The notes under the pieces: model-generated
Databases searched by the model: none
What the model saw: the letters and a program-made list of their open reading frames with translations, nothing else
Told to the model about the DNA's origin: nothing
Translations under genes and position numbers: made by a program
Part shown: positions 11,676-23,300 of the stretch, one piece after another
How positions within the stretch are numbered: the stretch's first letter is position 1
Layout: each line of letters starts with the position of its first letter
Assembly: GCF_963678635.1 (NCBI RefSeq)
Contig: NC_087062.1
Span: 21,627,789-21,691,788 of the forward strand
Direction of reading: 5' to 3'
Length of the DNA: 64,000 bases
Origin: Symsagittifera roscoffensis
Taxonomy: Eukaryota; Xenacoelomorpha; Acoela; Convolutidae

Positions 11676-12966
11676 GGTTCCTTTAAAGAAAGCTATACGA
11701 GGAGGTTTGAACGGAATCGGTGAAAAACGTTTAACGAAAGCCAACAACCATCATCTTGCGGATTACAAAAAAACCAGTCGTCTACTTACGGACCTTTTGT
11801 TGACGTAGTAAACCTTTATGGCGGCACTATGATGAAAGAGATGCCAGTTGTTTCCTTTAAATGGGTTGAGAAAAGCATTCAAAGTATTTTAAACACATCA
11901 GACGATTCAGACGAGGGATATTTTGTGATGGCGGATCTAAATTACCCCAAAGGCTTGCATGATTTGCACAACGATTTTCCATTGGCTGCTAAAAAATTCA
12001 AAATCACAGAAGAATATCTTTCAGATTACCAAATGAAATTTCATCACTTGGAAACGAAAACAGAAAAACTTATGTAGACGCTATTTGACTAATTTAATTA
12101 CGTTTGCCATTACTCGGTTCTTAAGTTTTATGTAAAACAAGGGTTACAAGTTACAAAAGTACACAAAACCCTACAGTTCCAACAGTCCAATTTTCTGAAA
12201 CCTTACATAGAGTTGAACACAAAAAAAAGACAAGAACTCGAAATTTCTGAATTTAAGAAAAATTTCTTTAAACTGTTGATCAACTCCTGCTTTGGAAAAA
12301 CAATAGAAAACTTGAGACGTCGGAAAAAAATGATAATGGTAAGCAACGAAGAGCAAGCAAAATTTTACTGCAACAGGTTCAATTTTAATAGATTTAAAAT
12401 TTTTAAAGATGACATGGTGGTAGTTACATTGCTCAGAAAGACTATTTGTTGGAACAAGCCTATGTATCTGGGTGCAGCTGTCTTGGATGTTCCAAAACTA
12501 CAATTGTACAAGTTTCATTTTGGGCAGATTGTTCCAAGATATGGAAAAAACGCAAGAGTTTTATTCAAGGACACGGATTCGTTTTTTTATGAAATTCAAA
12601 CTGCAGATGTTTATGAAGACCTAGAAGAAATGAAGAACTTAGTGGATTTTAGTTCTTATCCAGAAAATCATTTCCTATACAACAAAAAGAAAAAAAAATT
12701 CTCTAAATTTGACAGATGAGCTGAAAGGAAATGTTGTTTCAGAAGCAGTTTTCCTAAAATCTAAGGCCTATTCCATTGCATATATGGAAGGAGACTCACT
12801 CAATACAAAACAAAGTGCGAAAGGTGTAAATAAAAGCGTTAAAAGTACTCCTCATCATGCAAAACATAAATCAGTGCTGTTAGAGGTTACATCAATAAGA
12901 GAATCTATGAAAACATTCGTAAGCAGGAATCATTTTTTATCCATCGATGATGCACATGCAGCTTAA
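11676..12966 (+). pseudogene. DNA polymerase B palm to C-terminus, tandem copy 3 (truncated)
   Basis: Same layout as copy 2. Motif A (VVNLYGGTMM) lies near 11805, with a frame change just upstream because the A-run at about 11767 lost a base. The two shared nonsense codons follow the 11829-12077 piece, motifs B and C lie in 12213-12719, and the C-terminal part starts at 12709. The C-terminus is cut by the 510-bp deletion at about 12950, so the frame ends at 12966 on foreign 3'-flank codons. Confidence 0.76.
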
Positions 12967-13380
12967 AGAGTTCAACCGAGCTTTTTAGAGATGTAGAAGA
13001 GTTGAGACAACAAAACAGAAAATCGAAAAAAGTTTATTTATTTAAATCGCTTGATCTAGTTATAAAGCAGTTTGAAATAATTTTATAATTTTAGTGGGTT
13101 TGGTGTGATGTGTTTTAAGAATTATAGCGTTCTAAATCTCATTTTAAATTTTGATGCTTGTGATTTATTCGGAATACTTTTTTTTCTAGTTCTGTCTTAA
13201 TCATTAGCAGATTAGATTAGCAGACTAGCGAGATATTAGTACTGTGTAAGACAACAAAAAATTTTTTAATACTTTTGGATAATATCAAGATAGATCGTGA
13301 GCTTGTCTAACCTTTTCCTAAACAATCTTAAATGCATCGGTTATGCACGGCTCTCCTGATTAATTATTACTTTATTTGTT

Positions 13381-14830
13381 GGTTCCTTTAAAGAAAGCTA
13401 TACGAGGAGGTTTGAACGGAATCGGTGAAAAACGTTTAACGAAAGCCAACAACCATCATCTTGCGGATTACAAAAAAACCAGTCGTCTACTTACGGACCT
13501 TTTGTTGACGTAGTAAACCTTTATGGCGGCACTATGATGAAAGAGATGCCAGTTGTTTCCTTTAAATGGGTTGAGAAAAGCATTCAAAGTATTTTAAACA
13601 CATCAGACGATTCAGACGAGGGATATTTTGTGATGGCGGATCTAAATTACCCCAAAGGCTTGCATGATTTGCACAACGATTTTCCATTGGCTGCTAAAAA
13701 ATTCAAAATCACAGAAGAATATCTTTCAGATTACCAAATGAAATTTCATCACTTGGAAACGAAAACAGAAAAACTTATGTAGACGCTATTTGACTAATTT
13801 AATTACGTTTGCCATTACTCGGTTCTTAAGTTTTATGTAAAACAAGGGTTACAAGTTACAAAAGTACACAAAACCCTACAGTTCCAACAGTCCAATTTTC
13901 TGAAACCTTACATAGAGTTGAACACAAAAAAAAGACAAGAACTCGAAATTTCTGAATTTAAGAAAAATTTCTTTAAACTGTTGATCAACTCCTGCTTTGG
14001 AAAAACAATAGAAAACTTGAGACGTCGGAAAAAAATGATAATGGTAAGCAACGAAGAGCAAGCAAAATTTTACTGCAACAGGTTCAATTTTAATAGATTT
14101 AAAATTTTTAAAGATGACATGGTGGTAGTTACATTGCTCAGAAAGACTATTTGTTGGAACAAGCCTATGTATCTGGGTGCAGCTGTCTTGGATGTTCCAA
14201 AACTACAATTGTACAAGTTTCATTTTGGGCAGATTGTTCCAAGATATGGAAAAAACGCAAGAGTTTTATTCAAGGACACGGATTCGTTTTTTTATGAAAT
14301 TCAAACTGCAGATGTTTATGAAGACCTAGAAGAAATGAAGAACTTAGTGGATTTTAGTTCATATCCAGAAAATCATTTCCTATACAACAAAAAGAAAAAA
14401 AAATTCTCTAAATTTGACAGATGAGCTGAAAGGAAATGTTGTTTCAGAAGCAGTTTTCCTAAAATCTAAGGCCTATTCCATTGCATATATGGAAGGAGAC
14501 TCACTCAATACAAAACAAAGTGCGAAAGGTGTAAATAAAAGCGTTAAAAGTACTCCTCATCATGCAAAACATAAATCAGTGCTGTTAGAGGTTACATCAA
14601 TAAGAGAATCTATGAAAACATTCGTAAGCAGGAATCATTTTTTATCCATCGATGATGTCAACAAGATAGCATTATCAGCTTTCGATAGCAAACGATTCTA
14701 CGATAATGACGGAATTAAATATTTGGCTTTCGGTCATTTCAGAACCGGACCAAAATCAAACTATACAAAAACGTGCCAAGAGGCTTCAAACATTCCAACT
14801 TCAACTTCACTTCAACCAAACAATTTTTAA
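13381..14830 (+). pseudogene. DNA polymerase B palm to C-terminus, tandem copy 4
   Basis: Practically the same sequence as copy 3 in its 13534-13782 and 13918-14424 pieces (identical predicted residues), but with the full C-terminal part (14414-14830). It has the same TAG and TAA stops, the same A-run frameshift before the C-terminal piece, and the same palm motifs B (FGKTIENL) and C (KDTDSFFYEI). It is the most complete carrier of the polymerase catalytic half, but it is inactive. Confidence 0.77.
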
Positions 14831-15590
14831 AACTGAACATGAAAATTTCTGCCGACCGACTCAGACCACGATTCATTTTGTTTAAAAGAAGGCGAAGTTT
14901 TCGATTTATTACACACAAACAGCAATGAGGATTGTAGTGATTCAGCTTTTTAATACAACTCTGATGATGAGGCTGATTTTGTTTTCAAACCCCCTGATCC
15001 TGGATTAAATCGTACCGCTGAGGAAAGCAGTGATGAAGATAATATATTAGATTGGAATGCACCTGTATTTGAAAAGCCATACTTGAAAGGTTCATACATA
15101 GATGATGAAGCCGCTGAAGCTGATTTAATGACAAGAAAACGATCTAAATATTCATGATTTAATGCACATGCAGCTTAAAGAGTTCAGCCGAGCTTTTCAG
15201 AGATGTAGAAGAGTTGAGACAACAAAACAGAAAATCGAAAAAAATTTATTTATTTAAATCGCTTGATCTAGAATTAAAGCAGTTTGAAATAATTTTATAA
15301 TTTTAGTGGGTTTGGTGTGATGTGTTTTAAGAATTATAGCGTTCTAAATCTTATTTTAATTTTTAATGCTTGTGATTTATTCAGAATACATTTTTTTTTC
15401 TAGTTCTATCTTAGTCATTAGCAGATTAGATTAGCAGATTAGCGAGATATTAGTACTGTGTAAGACAACAAAAAAATTAAAATACTTTTGGATAATATCA
15501 AGATAGATCGTGAGCTTTTCTTAGTTTTTTCTAAACAACCTTAACTGTATCGGTTTCGGTTATGTACGGCTCTCCTGATTAATTATTACA

Positions 15591-16484
15591 CTACTATTAT
15601 AGTTTTAGAGTTATACTAAAACCTATGGAATCGTAGGTTCTGGCATGCACTGGTCTTCTTTTCTTCAGTACTAAAAAAAATTTGTGGCTAAGTCGGTCAA
15701 GGTTAATGAGATTTGAATTGTTTTGTCAAAAAACAACAACCCGAGGGCGTAGTTTCTGGCATGCACTGACTCAAAATATTTCAACTACTGCGTACTTTCT
15801 AAACTGCTTCACACATCTTTAATTTTGACATTTTAATGCAAAAAAAAACCTAGCAAGTCTTTAAATTGTTTTGATTGATTGTTGTTGCAAAAAATGAGCC
15901 TTGTATAGTTTCCTGCTTTTTGTTTACAATTCTATATTCGTTTTAGCTCTCCACGGTTTTTGCTATGAGCTTATTGATTTTTTTGCAAGAAATTAAGGGA
16001 ATTGGCCCATTGGGGTCATAGATAAACAACAAAAGTTGAAGTTTGATAGTGTTAGTAAGATTATTTAAGTAACGTGGAAAACAATTTATGCGACTTTCGA
16101 TCAGTTTAGACCCATTCATTAAGCTACCATTTCTAGTGTCTGTTCTTTCTAACGAAATAGATTTTAATGTTTTTTTAAAATTTAAAACTAGTTACCTGTC
16201 AACCCATTTAACCAATGTTTTTAATTTACATTCTCAGTATAAATAACTATTAGCAATTCAAAACAACGCGTAACTTTTCTTGTGTTAAAAGGTTGTCTTT
16301 TTGATGAGGTTTTGAATTTAAATTTTTTGTTTTACCTACTGAGAAAATTTTCAGCTTTTATGTCGGAACCATGTTGCTAGTAGCTGAACAAGCTAGGAAA
16401 AACTATACTGAAGCTGAATATAGAAGTGAAGTAACATTCTCATCTCTTTTTCGACAAAAATCTAGACTCTTTGGCCTTCGAAAG
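15591..16484. other. AT-rich spacer, no gene recognised
   Basis: No gene. A short direct repeat, TTCTGGCATGCACTG, occurs near 15640 and 15748. Confidence 0.6.
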
Positions 16485-16830
16485 AGGGGCGGATTTAGGG
16501 GGGGGGGGGGGGGGCTGGGCGGACGCATTTTCCTCAGGAATTCGGCCCCCTGCCGACCCAAAGGGTCTCCACTTTGGTACTTTTTAAGAAATCCATTTTT
16601 GGCCGACAGACCCTAAAATTTTTCTAAAGGAGCCCAAAAATGTTTTTTTTAACCTGTTTTTTCAAAATTTTTACTGCGGCGCAGAAAATTTGGCCAAAAC
16701 AGCGGTTTTATGCTGCTTTAGGAGAGCTCGGAAAATCAATTTGGTCGACCTAAAAAAAAGGTCGTCAAAATTTTCGAAAATTTTGAAAATCCGCCCCCCC
16801 CCCCCTCGAAAAAATCCTAGATCCGCCCCT
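16485..16830. mobile_element. MITE-like element with inverted GGGGCGGAT ends
   Basis: About 346 bp. The left end reads AGGGGCGGATTTAGG followed by a run of about 16 G. The right end is nearly its reverse complement, a run of C ending CCTAGATCCGCCCCT. There is no coding capacity, only open frames created by the homopolymers. Flanks (TTCGAAAG left, GCTTCGAG right) share TTCGA, but I cannot call an exact target-site duplication. This looks like a non-autonomous DNA transposon. The family is not identified. Confidence 0.5.
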
Positions 16831-17060
16831 GCTTCGAGAAATTTTTTGGAAGGGGAGGGGGTGCTTGTTTTGCTTTATCGTTTTCATCTTTTATAACTCT
16901 GTGCCGCAAGTCTTCTGAACATGTTTTTGTGAAAAGTACTTTTTTCGGGTTTCTGGCTAGTCTTATGTTTTTGTTTGAAATTTCGTCAACCACTCATTAA
17001 TGTTCAAAGCTGATGTTGCGATTTCTAATTCCCAAGTGGAGCTTTTTTTATATATAAATT
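16831..17060. other. Short spacer before the Gypsy insertion
   Basis: No gene. It ends in TATATATAAATT, whose last five bases (AAATT) are the left target-site duplication of the following retrotransposon. Confidence 0.7.
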
Positions 17061-17319
17061 TGTGGTACCGTGTAGTACTGCTGCCACAGTAACCTCTGAG
17101 AATAGTGCTATTAATTATTCTGTTATGTATTGTTATTACTATTCAAGGCCGTTTATGCAGGCCAAGCGCAATAGTCATTTAGGACATTGCTGTTGAGATA
17201 GAGACATGAAAAGACAAGCATGATCTCAGATCTAAAATAAGACAAAGTTAGCAGTCTAAATTAAAACGTTTTACTTATTCTGTTTTACAATTACTTGAGT
17301 AAATCCAACAGTTATCACA
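17061..17319 (+). repeat. 5' LTR of the intact Gypsy element
   Basis: 259 bp, starts TGTGG and ends CACA, same length and sequence as 23919-24177. It should carry the promoter and polyadenylation functions. I see no clear TATA box or AATAAA. The last base (A at 17319) is also the first base of the Gag-Pol start codon. Confidence 0.95.
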
Positions 17320-20300
17320 TGGCGCAGCCAGCAGGATTCCTGTCCCAAGACAACAGAACGGACATGGGGATTCCAGTATTTTGGACAACCGCGAACTCTG
17401 ACCCTCCCTGGAATTTTAGGATATGGCTAGATCAATTTTTTTTGGCCGTAACCGTGAAGGAGAGTGTGGACCCGGAACTTTTGTTACAAGAACCAAAAGA
17501 AGTTCTGTTAGAACAGTTACCAAGACCTGAAACTCCAAGGGAAAACGAAAATGCACAAGCGATTGCTGATAGAGAAGCCAGAGACCAACTAGCTAGAGAT
17601 AAAATTAACCTGGAAAATGAAGAAAGAAGAGCTAGAGGTCCAAAGGTTGGTCACAACGTATACTACAACGAGGTACAGAAAAGAGTCGCTTCCAGACTAT
17701 TCCTGGCGTTGGGTACAGAAGGTAAGAAGAAATTCGTCCAAAAGAACCCCCATGTGGAAGTGTCAAAGTTAGAATTTCGAGAGATGGTGGCCTTGGCGAA
17801 AGTGTCATTTGACAAATCACAGAGCGTTACATATGAACGTTATAAACTATTCAATCGATCACAAGAAACTGGAGAGACACTCGAGGCATTTCATGCAGCA
17901 CTAACTGCACAAGCAGCAAAAGCTGAGCTAGGAACACTGGAGGATCAATTAGTGCGGGACCTATTCATCTCGAAAATGAAGAATGTGGTATTACAAGACA
18001 CATTGACATTTGAAACATTTTCACCGGAAGAAGTACTGAAACGAGCGTTAAAGTTTGAACAGAGTAAACAGACAACTCAGGCGTTTCAGAAAACTAACGC
18101 AACAACTGCAAGTACAGTTCAAATAAATGGGGCAGCGAAGATAAAACAAGAACCCATAATGAGTATCGGTAACAAGAATGCTAGCGGAAGAAGACAAGCA
18201 AACAGTGGGTATAGAAAGAAATTTGCAGACAGAAAGGAGGGGAGAAGTTTTGCAGATTCAAAGACGTGTACCCGATGTGGTCGAATATTCGGGGAAGGAC
18301 ATCTGAAGAAATGCCCGGCCATGGGTAAAACATGTAAGAATTGTTCTAAACCGAACCATTTCGCTAAAATGTGTAAATCACAACAAGTGAATGAGATTGC
18401 AGAAAAATCATCAAGCTCAGATGAAGAGTGTAACCTGATTCAGTCATTCGAATCGTGTGAGGAATTCGAAATTATGTCGGTCGAATCAGAACTATCTTCG
18501 CTGGAAGAAATTGATGAATATATAAAAGGGCAATCGAATAAAAACAAAGAATCCGACAAGCACAGAAAGGATGTACAGAAGGTTGACATCAGAAGAAATA
18601 CCCGATCGAAACAAATAAGGTCACTAAAGGCTCTGGTGAGAATCGATCATCAGATCATAAATATGACCATTGATACGGGTAGTCCAGTATCTTTCTTGAA
18701 CTGGGCGACTGCAAAGATGATTCTAGAATCTTCGAAAAATACCAAGTTTATTCCACGGGAGAATCTCAATTTGACTACAAAATTTGTAGACTACAACAAG
18801 CAGCCTATTAACATACTGGGTGCAATCACCACGAACATACGTTCGGCGGGGTGGGAAGTGGTGGGAGCATCGTTCTTAATCACAGAAAGACGCACACGGT
18901 GTATTTTGGGGCTGGATTTACAGAGCAAAGTGGGAATACACACAACACAGAAGTTGGCACCAAAAGAAAAGACGAGGTTTGATGTCTTACTGTGCGAACA
19001 GTCAGAAGGTTGGAAAAACAAATTTTACAGTAAATTTAAGAATCTTTTCGATCGTCAAGGGTGCTCAAAAAATCATGTGGTTAGCACAAAGTTCAAGTAC
19101 CAACTCTGCCCTTTACAAGAAAAGGGGAGACGCATTCCGATACACATACAAGAGAAAGTGTACGAGGAAATGGAAAAATTGTTAAAAGAAGGGCATATAG
19201 AACGATTAGACAAATGCACTAGTGATTGTTTTATAGCACCTATTGTAATAACAGTGAAAAAAGATGATTCCATAAAATTGGCGCTCGACGCCAAACCTAT
19301 CAATAGACAATTGTTTAAAAACAAATATCAAATGCCAAATGTGGATGAATTGATAGACGGTGTTAGCCAAATTGTCACAGCGAACACAAACGGGAAACTG
19401 CATTTCTCAGTACTAGATTTGAAGTACGCGTACAGTCAATTAAAGTTGACTGCAGAGACAGCGAAACAATGCAATTTCAACATCATAGGTGGGCAAGCCA
19501 CTGGTACATACAGATTCTTAACAGGGTTTTATGGTTTGGCAGACATGCCAGCAGAGTTTCAAAAGGCTATGGACAGAACATTAAATCATGCGGAAAACAC
19601 GTTCTGTTTTCTTGATGATATACTAATTGTATCAAAAGGGAGTGAACAAGAACATGAAGAATTGATTATGAATGTCCTAAAAAAGCTAGATAAAGAGAAT
19701 TTGGCATTAAAACTGTCGAAATGTGAATTTTTTCAACAGGAAGTGAATTGGTTGGGGCATAAGTTATCATCAGACGGAATCTCTCCTAAAATCACAAAAA
19801 CAGAAGCGATCCTAAAACTTAGCCCGCCAACATCACTGAAACAACTTAGATCATTTCTAGGCAGTATAAATCATCTGGCCAAGTTCATCCCAAATGCGGC
19901 TACGCTAACAGAAAAATTGAGACCACTGTTACGCGAAGAAAATGAGAAAAAGAAACTCAAAAGTGTAAAAATTCAAGTAAAAAAATTCGAATGGAAAGAA
20001 GAACATTCGGGAATATTCGAGTCAATAAAAACAGCGGTTGCAAATATAACAAAAATTCATTATTATGACCCCAGTTTAGACACTAGGGTGAAATGTGATG
20101 CCAGTCACAGTGGGCTGGGCGCATCGCTAGAACAACAAAACGCTGAGGGGGAGTGGATACCAATCGCATTCGCTTCCAGGTACCTAAATACACAAGAAAA
20201 AAAATATTCCACAAATGAGCTTGAACTGCTTGCAGTTGTATGGTCGGTTGATCGATTTAAACACTATTTATTAGGCAAGGAATTCGTAATCGCTACAGAT

Positions 20301-23300
20301 CACAAAGCGCTAGTCTCTGCTTTGGATGAAAATAAATCAAATAAAACGTACCAATCTAGATTAACTAGATGGGTAGACAGACTATTACCTTACCAATTTA
20401 AGGTTGTTCATTTGCCAGGAAAAGATATGGGTATAGTAGATTATCTTTCTCGAAATCCAAAGGGGGAACCCTGGCCGGAGTCAGTATTGGATGAAAAATT
20501 CGTAGTTACATCAATCGAAAGTTTCCATAAAGCTCTCGACTGTTTAAACAGTCGAATAAATGATCAGTATAGGCTCGACCGGAACGAAAACGTTCTAGAA
20601 TATTCTAGAATTGATCAAAATATGTCGATTAAGAACACGTCATCTACCCGTTGCTATAGCAACCAAAACGGTCCAAAATGGACAAAGCACGACCGGAACG
20701 AAAGAAATGAAGATTCGCGTTCGTTTCAACGAGAAAAGCGCGAAAATCCAAAAATCAGTATATCTCAAAATCGTCAGCGGATACAGTCGGTTCAGTCATT
20801 AGAAAAAACCAACAAATTCTTAAATCAGAAATCGAGAAAAATGCAATCAGACGATTTGAATAATAGCGGAAAAGAGAAAAAGAATGTCAGGATCCAGGAG
20901 AGAAATAACAACAATACCTTGAGAGAAGAAGTGACAACAACGTTTCACAGGACTAGGATGATACGACCACACATTTCAGAATCAGAGGATTCGGACTTGG
21001 AACAAACAACACAGGCGAGGTGGTATTTGCCAAACACCCAAAGTGGACAATCAACGTCAACTGCTCAAGCAGTCAGCCCAGGAAAAAAAGGACCATCGAC
21101 CTCAACTGTTTCAACAGCTCAATCAAAAATAGTCTCATTCTGGGAACTGGTGGGCTCAGGAAGGAGTACAGAACCCCCATTTGTAGCAATGGAGTTAGAG
21201 GCTACCTCGGGGATACAAAACCCGAAATCACCAGGTCGGTCCACTTCCGGAGACGAAGCAGAAGTGGGACAAATCGTCGAAGTCGATTTAACTCTGGATA
21301 GTGACGACCGGGATTACAGTTCAGGAATGGAGACTTGTGTAATCACACCAGAAAAGACAAGACACAATTCACGAAAATCTGAGTACAAACGGGGGGAACA
21401 GTTAATGGAGTCAGATAACCCACTTTCACTCGTCAAATTATTTGACAAAAGTCTTCTTGCAGAACTAGTGTCGGAAGATACCTGGATGGACAGGCTACGA
21501 AGAGTAGTCGAACGAAATGACAGACATGGTTTCGAGCTCATGGGACCCTACACAAATCCTCTGTGGCACCAGATGTCGGTGGTAGACGATTGCCTTCTAG
21601 TAGACAATCGTTTGGCCGTGCCCGAAAAGTTGAGACAAGCAGTGCTCCGACGACTTCATCAAGGTCATCCTGGACAGGAAGCAATGTTGGAGGTCTCAAA
21701 CTACCTGTGGTGGCCGCATATGCATAAAGACATAGTCAATATGGCCGAAGAGTGTAGAAGCTGTACTCGTTATGGTAAGAACGCTAAATACTTAATTCCC
21801 AAAAATTCGACTAAACCACTCCCACTGTTGTCACAGCCAGGTCAAGAACTACAATTAGATTATGCGGGACCACTTGAAGATCATAAGGGGAAGAAGATAT
21901 ACTTATTAGTCGCTATTGATAGATACTCAAAATTTCCGTCAGTCAAAGTAACAAAATCTACAGGGGGAAAATCAACAATAAAATTTCTCCGTACTTACAT
22001 AGACACTCATGGAATACCGGAATCAATTAAAACGGACCAATTTTCGGGGTTCAAAGGGAAAGCTATGAGAAAATTTTGCACCGAAAATAACATCGAACAA
22101 AAATTCTGTCCAGTCGGGGATCACCGAGGATGCGGCTTGGTCGAACGAACAATACAAACCATTAAAAGAAGATTGGGGGTAAGGCTTCTCGACGAGAAAG
22201 TACAATCGATTAAATTATGTTTGAGTACAATAATTAGGGACCTAAGATGGAATAAACAGAAATCAATAAAAGTGTCCCCGTTCGAAGCACACTTTGGCCG
22301 ATTACCGAAAACGGAATTTAAGATTGTAAGGGATAAATTTTTGATGGATTCTGATCGTTTAGATAAAGAACACTTGGAGAGATCGGCACTAACAGCATCA
22401 CAGCTGAAAAGGCGAATAGATCAGTCGAGGGAGAATGTTAAAATCATTCGCAAAGGACGAAATAGCAGGGATACAAGCCCTTTGTTTCGACACGACACGG
22501 CGATAGCAAAAGAGAAGGCCACAGCTAAAGAACTCAAACAACTTCTAGAGGCAAACGCTAAGTGGAATGCCACCAGACGGGACCTCTCAGACAGCGAATT
22601 ACGCCGGGTCGTAGATGAAACCAGTACGATAAATCCCGAACTGAGGAAAGAACTTCTATACTCATGGGAACGTGGATTCATTGAAGACAAACAAACCAAA
22701 TCAAAGGAGGATTTGTCTGGAAGTTTCCTTCGGAAACACGAACAAAGGAAGAGCGGGAAGGCCCTGACAATACCCTTAAAATCCAAGATAGTATCAGCGA
22801 CACCATCGACCATCAAAACGGCTGCGGGTGCAGTATATAGAAAAAGCGACATTGCGCGATCTAAACTGTCCACACAGCCCAAAGTCGATAGTGCAGAGAA
22901 GAAAAGGAGCCCAACCGGAGAGGAACCGAGAAGTAAACAACAAAAAACAGGAACACTCCCAGTACAGGAAGACAGCGATTCTGCCGAAGAACATGACGTG
23001 AAAGACCGGGGGCTGCAAGACGAGTATCTAGAAGATAGTCAGCTAAAAGAAAAGTTCCAAAACTCACCGAGCGTAGTCACATCAAGAGACACAAGAACCG
23101 GCGGAGGCCTTAACTTAGGAGGTAAACGGGAAAAACCGAACAGAGCAGGACCGATAGTCCAGAACAAAAAACCGACAAGGGGCAAAACACAAGAATCAGG
23201 AACGACGAAAGCTGCCAAAACAGTTACTAAACAACGTGATACGAGTAACGAGGCAGTATACATACCGTCGTCGACACCAAGGGAAGCTCCTACTACCAAG

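Larger units (their letters stand above)
9418..15590 (+). repeat. Tandem array of three polymerase-palm units (about 2.2, 1.7 and 2.2 kb)
   Basis: The landmark CGGTTATGTACGGCTCTCC (a C for the T in two copies) recurs at 9418, 11633, 13338 and 15557, marking units of 2215, 1705 and about 2219 bp. Each unit holds the palm to C-terminal part of the DNA polymerase plus its 3' flank. The middle unit lacks about 510 bp, joined at GATGAT (about 12950). Units 2 and 3 are almost identical over their first 1.3 kb, with identical 168-codon and 82-codon frames, while unit 1 is slightly diverged. All copies share the same nonsense codons, so amplification followed inactivation. Confidence 0.88.

Noticed and set aside
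16371-16896. Gly/Arg- and Pro-rich frames
   Set aside because: They arise from G and C homopolymers of the MITE-like element.
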